Positions 23,118 through 29,930 of a stretch of DNA of 35,480 nt are shown piece by piece. A model generated the notes under the pieces. The model did no database searches and was not told the DNA's origin. It was given only the letters and a program-made list of their open reading frames with translations. The position numbers were made by a program, and so were the translations under genes. Each line of letters opens with the position of its first letter. Positions within the stretch are counted from its first letter, which is position 1. This stretch comes from a virus. The stretch spans positions 1 to 35,480 of IMG/VR virus record IMGVR_UViG_3300012207_000006. One strand, written 5' to 3'.

Positions 23118-24601
23118 ACGGCGACCCTCACGGAAATGACGGGACGACGCCGCGCGGCCCGGACCAGAACACCGGCCGCCGCATTGGCGAGGTCGTCATG
23201 TCCCCCGGGGGCGTGGTCGATCGAATCCTGACCGGAGCGCGCGACCTTCCGTTCGAGGCCACAGAGTTGCGCCTTCAGACGGGGTAGGTCGAGCAACTCG
23301 CAGCGCCCAGCATTCAGCAATGGGAGCCACTCTTTGTAAATGTCGGATTTCGGAATCTCCGAAGTCCGGTAGGTGATGCCGTGCTTCTTGAACAATTCTC
23401 GCGGAAAGATCCCGCCGTAATGATCGCCTTCGACATCCGCAATGCCGTAGGATTTCAGCACGGTCGCGTAATCGGTGGTGACCGCATCAGGCGAAAAGGG
23501 TGGTTGGGTTTCGCGCACCACGTCAAGAACCGGCTTCGCGTCCTCGAGATGCCCTACGGCCAAGGTCCAAGCATCCTGTGAGCCACCGCTGGGATCGGTG
23601 AACGCGAAGTAGCGCCGCTGCAAAACGCCGGAGGTGTTTTTCTGCGGCTCCAGCTCGCGCCGATTCGCGACCATCACTGCTTGCACGGCGTCGGGATCGA
23701 CGAAGCTTTCCACGTCGGCGCGGAACACCACGGAGCCACCTTGCCCGTACTCGCTGGCGGCCACCGTGGCATCTTTGTCGAATTGTTTGGCGATGAATTT
23801 GCGGAGCCGCGGTGAGTCATGCATCGACAGCGTGTCCGCATTCCAGACCAATACGTCGGGCACGTCTTTGCCGAAATACTCGACATGCGCCCGGTAGAGC
23901 TCGCCTTTCCGCGCATAGGGCGTTGAGCCACCCAGCAGGAGCGAGTCGGGCACGGTGGCCATACCGGGGCGCAAGGCATCGAGCACTTCGCTGTCTGGCT
24001 CGGCGGAATCATCGGAGCGCCAGAACGCCACTTCGTCGGTGACCAGGCCGACGACGGTGTAGCCGCGCGTGGTCCGGTAGGAGGCCGTGGCGATTTCGAC
24101 CGTGACGCCAGTCTTGAACTCCACGGATGCGGTGAGCGGATCGCGGACGAGAAAGCTTTGAATCGCACTCAATGCCGCAAAGCCCTTCAGATAGTTAAGC
24201 ACTTGGCGGGCTTGTTTCCGATCAGCAGCGATGACGGGAATCACGGCGCGTTCGCCGGGTGCCAACAGGGGAGTGTAATCGCGTCGGATTGCCATCCAAC
24301 CAGCAGCCACTCCAAAGTTGCGCGATTTCCCGCCGCGGCGTCCCACCAATCCCCACGCTTCTCCAACGGGTTCGCTCGGCGGCGCCGCGCGCCCTGTGTG
24401 GCGCTGATAGACGAGCAACTCGGCCGGGGTCATCGGTAAGCAAAACACGGCTTTCCAGAAGACGCGCCAGTTTTCCCACTGCGGGCCATCCATGCCAGCA
24501 AGTGTCAGTGCGTCGAGGATTGTTCCGGTATAGGGCACAACGGCGGTTGCGGGCAGCAATTCCGGTTCGGGTGGCGGCAGGGCCTTGGCTTTACGGGGCA
24601 T
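23114..24601 (-). CDS. Terminase large subunit
   Basis: From ATG 24601 the product is 495 aa; in-frame starts at 24616 or 24628 are possible. The ATPase shows Walker A GRRGGKS (87-93) and Walker B VVGLVTDE (183-190) with catalytic Glu190. The nuclease half has Asp336 in FAFTDPSGG, acidic TTDYA near 377, and the late acidic pair in HDDLANA (469-470). This motor cuts and packages DNA into the prohead. The winged-helix gene lies directly upstream and the portal gene directly downstream, the standard packaging order. Confidence 0.93.
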   Translation of the reverse strand: MPRKAKALPPPEPELLPATAVVPYTGTILDALTLAGMDGPQWENWRVFWKAVFCLPMTPAELLVYQRHTGRAAPPSEPVGEAWGLVGRRGGKSRNFGVAAGWMAIRRDYTPLLAPGERAVIPVIAADRKQARQVLNYLKGFAALSAIQSFLVRDPLTASVEFKTGVTVEIATASYRTTRGYTVVGLVTDEVAFWRSDDSAEPDSEVLDALRPGMATVPDSLLLGGSTPYARKGELYRAHVEYFGKDVPDVLVWNADTLSMHDSPRLRKFIAKQFDKDATVAASEYGQGGSVVFRADVESFVDPDAVQAVMVANRRELEPQKNTSGVLQRRYFAFTDPSGGSQDAWTLAVGHLEDAKPVLDVVRETQPPFSPDAVTTDYATVLKSYGIADVEGDHYGGIFPRELFKKHGITYRTSEIPKSDIYKEWLPLLNAGRCELLDLPRLKAQLCGLERKVARSGQDSIDHAPGGHDDLANAAAGVLVRAARRRPVISVRVAV

Positions 24602-24647
24602 GCTGTGAAACAAGATATGTGCCAGCACCTCTAGCGCAAGCGGTTTG

Positions 24648-24998
24648 TTACAAATGCTTGGCTAGATAGACCCTCATGCCGTCACGCTTTTGCTCAGACT
24701 TGTAAATCAGCGCCGTGCGTGGTCTCCGGCCGGCGGGAACGTTGCCTTCGAGCTCCCAGCACCTGGGTCGGGCCGTGTTCTCGTTGAGCCTGAGCGCATG
24801 GGCGATTTCGCGGAGGGTCGCACCCCGTGGCCCGCGGCCGCGGATGAACGACAACACATTCGCCGCGATCCGTCCGGTCTTGCCTTGCATGCCGAGCGCC
24901 GCGGCTTCGCTGGTATCGACCGCTACGCTCGGCGGTTCCTCGGTGAACAGATCCACGCGAACGGGTTCGGGGGTGTAGTGCGTGTGACGGCGGCTCAT
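24648..24998 (-). CDS. Winged-helix DNA-binding protein; possible small terminase
   Basis: The 116-aa product contains a helix-turn-helix: ANVLSFIRGRGPRGATLREI followed by AHALRLNENTARPRCWELE at about residues 46-85, then a wing-like basic segment (GRRPRTALIYKSEQKRDG). It lies immediately before the large terminase, where the small subunit is normally encoded, and no other small-terminase candidate is present. A regulator is equally possible. ATG 24998 overlaps the RusA gene stop as ATGA. Confidence 0.6.
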   Translation of the reverse strand: MSRRHTHYTPEPVRVDLFTEEPPSVAVDTSEAAALGMQGKTGRIAANVLSFIRGRGPRGATLREIAHALRLNENTARPRCWELEGNVPAGRRPRTALIYKSEQKRDGMRVYLAKHL

Positions 24999-25375
24999 GG
25001 CGCGATGGGCACTTGGTCAGTGATGACGATTCTCACCTGACCCTTCGGAAGGTTGTCGTGCGCATCGGTACGCCACCGCTCGTCGTGCGCGATCTGCTTG
25101 TCGTTAGTGTAGACGGTGCCCTGCAACGAATCGTAGAGGCATTTCGTCCGTTCGCCTAAATCCCCCGCTTTCCGTCCGCGATGCCACACCACTGCGACAC
25201 TCACGTCGCCGTCGGGAAACGCCGGGATGCCGTTCACTCGCACAGTGTGCGCGAGCGTAGCGACAAGTTCGCAGTAGGCTTTTGCCTCACGCGTTTTGTA
25301 CGTGACGTGGCCGTGAGTACGCAAATATCTATTCGCGGCGGGGGGCTCGGGAAGTACAAGCTCGACGTATGTCAT
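24995..25375 (-). CDS. rusA: RusA-family Holliday junction resolvase
   Basis: From ATG 25375, which overlaps the upstream stop as ATGA, the product is 126 aa, normal for RusA; GTG 25402 is an alternative. The N-terminus (VELVLPEPPAANRYLR) is typical. The active-site block reads GDLGERTKCLYDSLQGTVYT then NDKQI: Asp72, Lys78, Asp82 and Asp92 are present, while the second Asp of the E. coli DxD is Gly74, a variant I have seen in other phage members. It should cleave four-way junctions to resolve recombination or branched DNA before packaging. Confidence 0.88.
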   Translation of the reverse strand: MTYVELVLPEPPAANRYLRTHGHVTYKTREAKAYCELVATLAHTVRVNGIPAFPDGDVSVAVVWHRGRKAGDLGERTKCLYDSLQGTVYTNDKQIAHDERWRTDAHDNLPKGQVRIVITDQVPIAP

Positions 25376-25974
25376 CCCTTTTTGCACAACCAGCTCGGCC
25401 ACGGCATGGGTTCAGGCTTCGTCGTCCAGCCATGACACAGAATATAATTCGGGGCGAACTGCTCGCAGACCGCTTTCGCGACGGGGAACATCATAAAATC
25501 GTCCCCTCCCATCCAGCCGCCCGGTTTGACCTTCGGCCACCAGGCCAGAATATCTGCGGTGACACCTTCGTAGGAGTGGTCGCCATCGACCCAGACTACG
25601 TCGGCCGAGGCATCGGGGAAATCTTCCGCGGCTGCGACTGAGGGTGACCAATGGACGACGAACCGATCCTCGAGCCCCGCCGCAATCGCCCCCATGTTGC
25701 GCTCGAAGACCTCGTGAATCGCTGGTCCGTTAGCGATACCGTTCGGCGTTTCCCACGCATCGACGCAATGCAAGGTGCAGGGCAACTGCCGGTTGAGAAT
25801 CTCCACGCCAAGAAACGCCGTAGACTTGCCTTGATAACTCCCGATTTCCACGAACACCGACGGGCGATCCAGGGCCAGGGTTTGCAGCATGCGGCGATAG
25901 CCAACTTCAAACCAGAAAAATCCATCCAGCTCTTGGTAATAATGCGGCATCACGGACCAGGAAACGCTAGTCAT
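25372..25974 (-). CDS. SAM-dependent methyltransferase, class I (Methyltransf_24 type)
   Basis: The 200-aa product has a clear motif I (VFVEIGSYQGKST, about residues 40-52), an acidic end of the second strand (LHCVDAW), and a motif around VVWVDGDHSYEGVTAD at about 126-140, then KPGGWMGGDD. This pattern is that of class I enzymes of the Methyltransf_24 type, often found near sugar or cell-envelope genes. The substrate cannot be read from sequence. Start ATG 25974 overlaps the upstream stop; ATG 25950 is an alternative. It lies between a zinc-ribbon protein and RusA. Confidence 0.8.
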   Translation of the reverse strand: MTSVSWSVMPHYYQELDGFFWFEVGYRRMLQTLALDRPSVFVEIGSYQGKSTAFLGVEILNRQLPCTLHCVDAWETPNGIANGPAIHEVFERNMGAIAAGLEDRFVVHWSPSVAAAEDFPDASADVVWVDGDHSYEGVTADILAWWPKVKPGGWMGGDDFMMFPVAKAVCEQFAPNYILCHGWTTKPEPMPWPSWLCKKG

Positions 25975-26386
25975 CGACGCCCTCCGAAGCGCGGCGCGGG
26001 CGGTGCAACTCGGGTGCTGGAATCGCATAGGGCACCACTCGCGCGGTCAGAGTCGCAGCATAGGCATCGTCTTTGTCGCCACATGCGGGACAGATACCGA
26101 ATGGCAGGGGCGAGCCCTTGGAAGCAGACGGGCCGAAAATGAGCCCGTCCCATTCGCCCCCGCACACTCGGCACCGCTTCCGCGCTGAAGTCACAACTGT
26201 CGTTGGCGATGGCTCGTCAACGTGAGCACCTGGAACCCAACGCGGGGCATCGGCAGCATTGGGATTCGTATCCCGCCGGCAGGACTGGCACACGCACGGA
26301 TCGCCCTTGCCTTGCATAGCCCAGTATTCGCGGGCGTAATCTTGCCCGCACTGATGGCAAAGAATTGGGTTAGGCGCCGTTGCCAT
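25967..26386 (-). CDS. Multi-zinc-ribbon protein
   Basis: From ATG 26386 the product is 139 aa with two complete zinc ribbons: CHQCGQDY plus CVCQSCRRD near the N-terminus, and CRVCGGEW plus CPACGDK in the second half. A proline-rich linker (HVDEPSPTTVV) separates them. It overlaps both neighbours. DNA or protein binding is likely, but no family is recognised. A longer upstream frame is only the shadow of the helicase-loader gene. Confidence 0.68.
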   Translation of the reverse strand: MATAPNPILCHQCGQDYAREYWAMQGKGDPCVCQSCRRDTNPNAADAPRWVPGAHVDEPSPTTVVTSARKRCRVCGGEWDGLIFGPSASKGSPLPFGICPACGDKDDAYAATLTARVVPYAIPAPELHRPRRASEGVDD

Positions 26387-26852
26387 GCTGGTATTTCGTG
26401 ACGAGGGGGTGCGGCGTTCCCGCACAGAACTTGGGACAGAGCTCGGCGAGCCGCTCGACTTGCTCGCGGTCGCGGAACAGCGTCTCAATGCCGTCGTACT
26501 TGCGGGGACTATTCACGGCGCGGCCCATGAGCCAATCGTCCGTAAGCGCCCCGTCGATCGCATAGCAGAGTAAGCCCCAATCGCCCCCGCTTTCGCGCAG
26601 CCGTGCGAGTAACCGCCGTTCCCGTTTCCGGTCATAGAGTGCAGCCGGATGATGCAGGCGAGTCGCCCAATAGGCAAAGACAATTTCGGCCATGCCGACA
26701 TAGAGCGCCTCCCGCTTGAGCCGTTCGCTCGCACCGTCGCGCAGCGCTTCCAAAAATTGCTTCGCGGTCACGGTAACGAGGGCAAGCGATTTTTTCTCCT
26801 GCGCCCTTGCATTGGCTAGATCCGGTGTTGCCTTTAGATCTTTAAGGGTCAA
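26370..26852 (-). CDS. Replication protein, helicase-loader-like (lambda P-type position)
   Basis: The 160-aa product carries a conserved phage replication motif: YWATRLHHPAALYDRKRERR, then WGLLCYAIDGALTDDWLMG, then YDGIETLFRDREQVERL. I know this arrangement from the C-terminal domain of phage replication proteins encoded beside DnaA- or O-like initiators, where they recruit a host helicase. The start is TTG 26852, overlapping the stop of the initiator-like gene as TTGA. The N-terminus is charged and helical. Loading of the host DnaB is inferred, as no helicase gene is visible. Confidence 0.7.
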   Translation of the reverse strand: MTLKDLKATPDLANARAQEKKSLALVTVTAKQFLEALRDGASERLKREALYVGMAEIVFAYWATRLHHPAALYDRKRERRLLARLRESGGDWGLLCYAIDGALTDDWLMGRAVNSPRKYDGIETLFRDREQVERLAELCPKFCAGTPHPLVTKYQHGNGA

Positions 26853-27334
26853 CTACGGTTACCCAGAGGCTGGGAGCCTCTAGATCCTCTCTTTATCTCT
26901 GCTTCTGCTTCTGCTTCTGCTTCTGCTTTGGCTGACACGCTTGACACACGTATTGACCGTTTGACTCGCGTATTGACACCCCTTGACCGCCCCTCAGCCT
27001 TCTTGATCCGATTGTATTCGCGCCGGTCCTGCTCGTCGCGGACGGCCCGGTAGGCTTCATGGTTCGGCACGAAATAGGCGAATTCGCCCTCACGGATAAG
27101 GCGCCGCCCATTCGCCTTTTTGCTGCGGCTCTCTGGATCGGGACCACAGAGACGCTCGATACACTTGATGACGGCTTCTGGGGTCATGCCGATTAGACTG
27201 GCGAGATGGCGGGGATTGAGTTCCACCTGTGAAGCAACGGTATTGGCGACGACATAACCCCAAACAGCAAACATCTCCGGTCCAGCTCCGACCATTGAGC
27301 CGGTAAATGTTGAAGCGAAGAACTTACCGAACAT
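26849..27334 (-). CDS. Winged-helix replication initiator-like protein (O-type position)
   Basis: From ATG 27334 the product is 161 aa. Residues about 1-95 form a winged-helix domain: MFGKFFASTFTGSMV, then RHLASLIGMTPEAVIKCIER and CGPDPESRSKKANGRRLI, a pattern of phage replication initiators and related DNA-binding proteins. The last 45 residues are basic and low complexity (KAEAEAEAEAEIKR). The DNA encoding them carries a repeat array (26932-26987) beside a pyrimidine-rich tract, as in the lambda O gene. The next gene is the helicase-loader candidate. Confidence 0.7.
   Translation of the reverse strand: MFGKFFASTFTGSMVGAGPEMFAVWGYVVANTVASQVELNPRHLASLIGMTPEAVIKCIERLCGPDPESRSKKANGRRLIREGEFAYFVPNHEAYRAVRDEQDRREYNRIKKAEGRSRGVNTRVKRSIRVSSVSAKAEAEAEAEAEIKRGSRGSQPLGNRS
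26901..26924. repeat. Hexanucleotide microsatellite (GCTTCT x4)
   Basis: Four perfect copies of GCTTCT encode a poly-Ala-Glu run in the C-terminus of the initiator-like protein. Together with flanking bases, the tract from about 26885 to 26930 is almost all pyrimidine on the plus strand. Such asymmetric tracts next to repeats are seen at phage origins. The run may vary between related phages by slippage. Confidence 0.85.
26932..26987. other. Candidate replication origin: TTGAC repeat array
   Basis: Five TTGAC sequences start at 26941, 26953, 26961, 26973 and 26983, with a near copy (CTGAC) at 26932. Two 17-bp units, at 26941-26957 and 26961-26977, match at 15 positions and are 20 bp apart, giving an iteron-like array. 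It lies in the 3' part of the initiator-like gene and beside a pyrimidine-rich tract, as the lambda origin lies inside gene O. A further TTGAC pair (TTGACGCGCATTGAC) lies at 27550-27564. Confidence 0.55.
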
Positions 27335-27566
27335 GGACGCCCTCGAGGATGAGCACGCGGCCGCATTTGCGACACTGAATCTTCGGTGGTAATGCGCGAT
27401 CATGGCTATCGAAAATCACGCCGCCGTCTCCTGTGATGGCAATGACCCGCCCCTTGATTGGCAACTCGGCCTCACGGCCACATGGACAGTCATACGGAAT
27501 GGTGTGGGCATCTGGAGAAACGGTGCCGTAGTGTAATACTCGCCACGTTTTGACGCGCATTGACAC
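27324..27566 (-). CDS. Zinc-ribbon protein, small
   Basis: The 80-aa product has two CxC/CxxC pairs: YDCPCGREAEL in the first half and QCRKCGRVLIL in the second, 33-35 residues apart, with a beta-rich segment between. This is the layout of a small zinc-ribbon protein. ATG 27566 or ATG 27560 can serve as start. It overlaps the initiator gene by 11 bases. Role unknown. Confidence 0.65.
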   Translation of the reverse strand: MSMRVKTWRVLHYGTVSPDAHTIPYDCPCGREAELPIKGRVIAITGDGGVIFDSHDRALPPKIQCRKCGRVLILEGVHVR

Positions 27567-27572
27567 AATCTT

Positions 27573-27776
27573 TTACTTCTCCGCGACTCGCGCAAGTCCT
27601 GCTGAGATACGTTCCACGTATTGCCGACCACAGAAGGGGCAATCCAGGCACCCGCAGTGCTTCGCGCATTTCCGCGCTTTAGGACAGGCGAGCCGATGGG
27701 AACAGCCGCAGGCTTCGCCCTTAGCGCGACAACACCAGCACGGCGGAGCATTCGGAGTTATGTGGACGGTCGCCAC
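27573..27776 (-). CDS. Cysteine-rich small protein
   Basis: The 67-aa product has eleven cysteines (CWCCRAKGEACGCSHRLACP, then KCAKHCGCLDCPFCG), enough for two or more zinc sites. The N-terminus starts MATVHITPNAPP and the C-terminus is a basic helix. No family is recognised, but the cysteine spacing suggests a compact metal-bound fold. It lies in the tight leftward run, six bases before the next gene. Confidence 0.6.
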   Translation of the reverse strand: MATVHITPNAPPCWCCRAKGEACGCSHRLACPKARKCAKHCGCLDCPFCGRQYVERISAGLARVAEK

Positions 27777-27778
27777 GG

Positions 27779-28072
27779 CTAGCGAGCTTTCTTGCGGCCG
27801 CGCGCAGCGGTTTGGGCATGCTGTTTGCGGATGATCCGCCGGAAGGCTGCGACTGTCCCCGTCGCCTGCTCCAATACTCGCTGGGCGTATTCCAAAGCTC
27901 CGCGTGACACAATCTCCGACCGGGGAAGCCCGCGAATCAGCGCGGCGTTGTCGATGATCTGGAAGGAATCCCGGCTCACTTTGGCCCCAATATGGTGCGT
28001 AAGCAGGCTTTTTTTGCCCTCGTCCTGAGGCCTCTCAGGTACCGCCAAATTGATTTTCGCTCGGGGGGTCAT
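27779..28072 (-). CDS. Ribbon-helix-helix-like DNA-binding protein
   Basis: The 97-aa product includes GAKVSRDSFQIIDNAALIRG followed by LPRSEIVSRGALEYAQRVLE, a beta-strand then two helices as in ribbon-helix-helix or CopG-type regulators. The tail is strongly basic (RKQHAQTAARGRKKAR). It overlaps the stop of the upstream gene by four bases. It is the best candidate in the leftward arm for a small regulator, possibly acting at the divergent control region. The fold is suggested, not proven. Confidence 0.55.
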   Translation of the reverse strand: MTPRAKINLAVPERPQDEGKKSLLTHHIGAKVSRDSFQIIDNAALIRGLPRSEIVSRGALEYAQRVLEQATGTVAAFRRIIRKQHAQTAARGRKKAR

Positions 28073-28644
28073 GTGGTGAGGGGTACCCCTAGATCGTTCG
28101 TCTCAGGCCGTGAACTTTGGTTCACCGCCCCCTGGGAGGCGACTTCGCTCGCTTCCGCATCCAACGCACTTTCAACCGTACCTGGCGCTGCTTCGACACT
28201 TGATCCGCTCCCCGCTTCTTGTTTCGTCTCGGCATCTTTGGGCGTCCACTCCTTGGGGAACCGAATCGACAGCCCCCGTTGTCCGGCCGTGATGTTCAGG
28301 TTTACCGCGACCTCTTTGATGAACTGCAAGCGATCCCGGGGCGTGAACAAGGGGACCGGGATGCCGAACACATCGTCGTCGCGTTCCCGACCTTCGGCAT
28401 CCTTGTACTTCGCCGCCCCCCGGTCGCGCATCTCTAGCGCCAAGGCTTCTTGCTGGGCGCTTGCCGCATCAAGTTTCGCGTCCCAGACTTTGTGCGCGAT
28501 GTCAACGCAGCGTTCGTAAATCCGCCAGAGCTGCAACCACTCCGACCGCTCAACGGACGCCATGTGCTTTTCCATTTCAGCTTTCTTAGCGCGGGCTTCC
28601 TCGCTATCGGGATGCATGTACTTCAAATTGGGGTCTGCGCTCAT
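28069..28644 (-). CDS. Hypothetical protein with helical N-terminus (191 aa)
   Basis: The product has a charged helical first half (EEARAKKAEMEKHMASVER, then WRIYERCVDIAHKVWDAKL) and a middle with a proline- and aspartate-rich stretch (DVFGIPVPLFTPRDRLQF). The last 55 residues are disordered, rich in Glu, Ala and Ser. It may bind another phage protein, but I do not recognise a family. It follows a 34-codon frame with which it overlaps by ATGA. Confidence 0.6.
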   Translation of the reverse strand: MSADPNLKYMHPDSEEARAKKAEMEKHMASVERSEWLQLWRIYERCVDIAHKVWDAKLDAASAQQEALALEMRDRGAAKYKDAEGRERDDDVFGIPVPLFTPRDRLQFIKEVAVNLNITAGQRGLSIRFPKEWTPKDAETKQEAGSGSSVEAAPGTVESALDAEASEVASQGAVNQSSRPETNDLGVPLTT

Positions 28645-28745
28645 GTGGTCCTCGTTGGGGAAAGCTCATGCAGGGGAAGGTCGTCAAGTCGGCCTTTTCC
28701 ACGAAGCAGGGTCTCGATCAAAGTCCCCACACCGCAACCCCACAT
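28641..28745 (-). CDS. Very small hypothetical frame (34 aa)
   Basis: An ATG at 28745 opens a 34-codon frame (GTLIETLLRGKGRLDDLPLH) that fills the gap between two genes and ends in an ATGA overlap with the next one. There is no clear ribosome-binding site. The perfect fit between neighbours supports it, but a leader or chance frame is possible. Confidence 0.35.
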   Translation of the reverse strand: MWGCGVGTLIETLLRGKGRLDDLPLHELSPTRTT

Positions 28746-28751
28746 GAGCGA

Positions 28752-28964
28752 CTAACGCTGTATCGACTTATGCCTCAAGTTGAGTGGTGATACAATCGCG
28801 CCGCCATCTCCGTCAGGTCCACAGCACGCTAGACAGGCATTCACGGGGCGCCAGTGTCGCGTTTTGTGATCGTAATGCGTCAGTGGGAAGAGCCGGGGCA
28901 CCTTCTGCCGACAGATCGGGCACAAGTAGGGACGATCCAACAGAACGCGACTATGCGCAGTCAT
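28752..28964 (-). CDS. Zinc-finger-like protein (70 aa)
   Basis: The product begins MTAHSRVLLDRPYLCPICRQ and later carries CLACCGPDGDGG, giving two CxxC pairs about 32 residues apart with a His-rich segment between (THYDHKTRHW). This could be an HNH-like or zinc-ribbon fold, but the catalytic HNH pattern is not complete. It overlaps the previous gene by 14 bases. Function unknown. Confidence 0.6.
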   Translation of the reverse strand: MTAHSRVLLDRPYLCPICRQKVPRLFPLTHYDHKTRHWRPVNACLACCGPDGDGGAIVSPLNLRHKSIQR

Positions 28965-29205
28965 CGTCCGCGTCGTTGTTCAAGAGCACCGCTTCGTGGA
29001 GCACCCGCCAGACGTGGACGACTTTCCCGCATTGGCACCGCTCTGACACGATCTGCTCACCGGGGCGGATCTGGCTATCCTCGACACAGAGCCTGAGCGG
29101 GGAATTACAGGCGAACGGAGCACCCTTGTCATGGCGTGCCATGCCGATGATGAGGCCCCGATGGGTATGAGCTTCGACTTCGTACAGTGCGGGAGTGCGG
29201 TGCAT
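28951..29205 (-). CDS. Hypothetical protein with CxC pair (84 aa)
   Basis: From ATG 29205, overlapping the upstream stop as TAATG, the product is 84 aa. It has a single CQCG pair (SERCQCGKVVHVWRVL) and other isolated cysteines near the centre (FACNSPLRLC). The strand pattern (YEVEAHTHRGLIIGMARHDK) suggests a small beta domain. A longer frame extending to 29442 only shadows the preceding gene. No family is recognised. Confidence 0.6.
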   Translation of the reverse strand: MHRTPALYEVEAHTHRGLIIGMARHDKGAPFACNSPLRLCVEDSQIRPGEQIVSERCQCGKVVHVWRVLHEAVLLNNDADDDCA

Positions 29206-29393
29206 TAGTTCGCCCGGGCGATGGTGCGCGCGCGCCGAATGGATTCGCGGGTCTTCTCGAACTCCTCCTGCGCTTTCCGCATCGCTTCTGGCTCGTGCCG
29301 ACCCACCGTGAGGTACCACCAGCCGACCAGCGCGAGAGAGGAAATCACGAATGATCCGATGATGCCAATGAAGAAGCCGAGCCAAAAGTTCAC
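29205..29393 (-). CDS. Small membrane protein with charged tail (62 aa)
   Basis: GTG 29393 overlaps the upstream stop as GTGA, giving 62 aa. Residues 1-30 form a strong membrane helix (WLGFFIGIIGSFVISSLALV) and the rest is a charged helix (AMRKAQEEFEKTRESIRRAR). It may anchor a helix at the inner membrane. No family is recognised. A longer upstream frame lies inside the preceding gene. Confidence 0.6.
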   Translation of the reverse strand: MNFWLGFFIGIIGSFVISSLALVGWWYLTVGRHEPEAMRKAQEEFEKTRESIRRARTIARAN

Positions 29394-29686
29394 GCGTGCG
29401 CACCATTCCATTTGCTGGCGGCTTGTTCGGGGCTGATGCCAAATGCCCGCGCCCCGCATTCGGGACATCCAGCTTCCCATCGCATCATGCTGACGTTATA
29501 CCAAATCCGCGCGGCAATAGGCTGGACATGGGTAATCTCGTCGGTGTTGGAGCAGTACGTCAGACTCAGGACCGCAAACACATTGGTCGGGAGATGATCA
29601 TAGATGACCGTAGCGCCCGGTGCGCGCAATTGCCGGACGACGAGAAGAATGACTAGTGTGCTGAGGACGCCGAGCCAGAAGGTCAC
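29390..29686 (-). CDS. Membrane-anchored protein with Lar-like zinc tail
   Basis: The 98-aa product has an N-terminal membrane helix (FWLGVLSTLVILLVV), a middle soluble part, and an end (WEAGCPECGARAFGISPEQA, then SKWNG) that resembles the second half of Lar-type restriction alleviation zinc ribbons, where CPxCG precedes a conserved Trp-Asn. Only one CxxC pair is clear in this part. GTG 29686 overlaps the upstream stop as GTGA. The resemblance is partial, so I would not call it Lar. Confidence 0.55.
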   Translation of the reverse strand: MTFWLGVLSTLVILLVVRQLRAPGATVIYDHLPTNVFAVLSLTYCSNTDEITHVQPIAARIWYNVSMMRWEAGCPECGARAFGISPEQAASKWNGAHA

Positions 29687-29844
29687 GCCGCGCTCTCCTT
29701 CGCCCGGAAACGGTGCAGCGTCTCAAGGTTCATCTTCCGGCGGCATGCGGCGCGACGGCAGACCCGCGGGGGGCGCCCTAGCCTTTTCCGCGCTAACGGC
29801 TTGTTGCAGTATCGGCAGGTAGGTTTCACGGCCCGAACATGCAT
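29683..29844 (-). CDS. Small basic zinc-finger protein (53 aa), first gene of the leftward arm
   Basis: ATG 29844 opens a 53-aa frame with CRYCNKPLAR near the N-terminus and CRRAACRRKM in the second half, giving a possible four-cysteine zinc site, with many arginines between. It ends in a GTGA overlap with the next gene. It is the first gene of the leftward arm, just below the palindromes at 29854-29904, and may bind DNA or RNA. No family is recognised. Confidence 0.6.
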   Translation of the reverse strand: MHVRAVKPTCRYCNKPLARKRLGRPPRVCRRAACRRKMNLETLHRFRAKESAA

Positions 29845-29853
29845 TTGTTGTCA

Positions 29854-29904
29854 CCACTTGTCAAGTGGGAAATGAAAGTGTAATGCAATCGTTACTTGAC
29901 AGGT
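29854..29904. promoter_or_regulatory. Divergent control region with two related palindromes
   Basis: The 86-bp gap between the two arms holds CCACTTGTCAAGTGG (29854-29868, perfect 7-1-7 inverted repeat) and a related ACTTGACAGGT (29894-29904), centres 38 bp apart. The second contains TTGACA (29896-29901), a -35 for rightward transcription, with TATAGA at 29916-29921 (spacer 14, short). Leftward, CTGTCA with TACACT (29882-29877) is a weak promoter whose start would fall in the first palindrome. Operator function is likely; exact promoters are not settled. Confidence 0.55.
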
Positions 29905-29930
29905 CGGGGCCTGCCTATAGATTGAGGTCC

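Noticed and set aside
26901-26924. GCTTCT repeat as a CRISPR-like or regulatory array
   Set aside because: It is a simple in-frame microsatellite coding for Ala-Glu; I keep it only as part of the candidate origin context.
29836-29864. Leftward promoter using TTGACA at 29864-29859
   Set aside because: The matching -10 position falls downstream of the start codon of the first leftward gene, so it could not produce an intact message.
29865-29930. Upstream start for the first rightward gene at 29865
   Set aside because: It would place the coding start inside the palindromic control region; ATG 29931 has a better ribosome-binding site.
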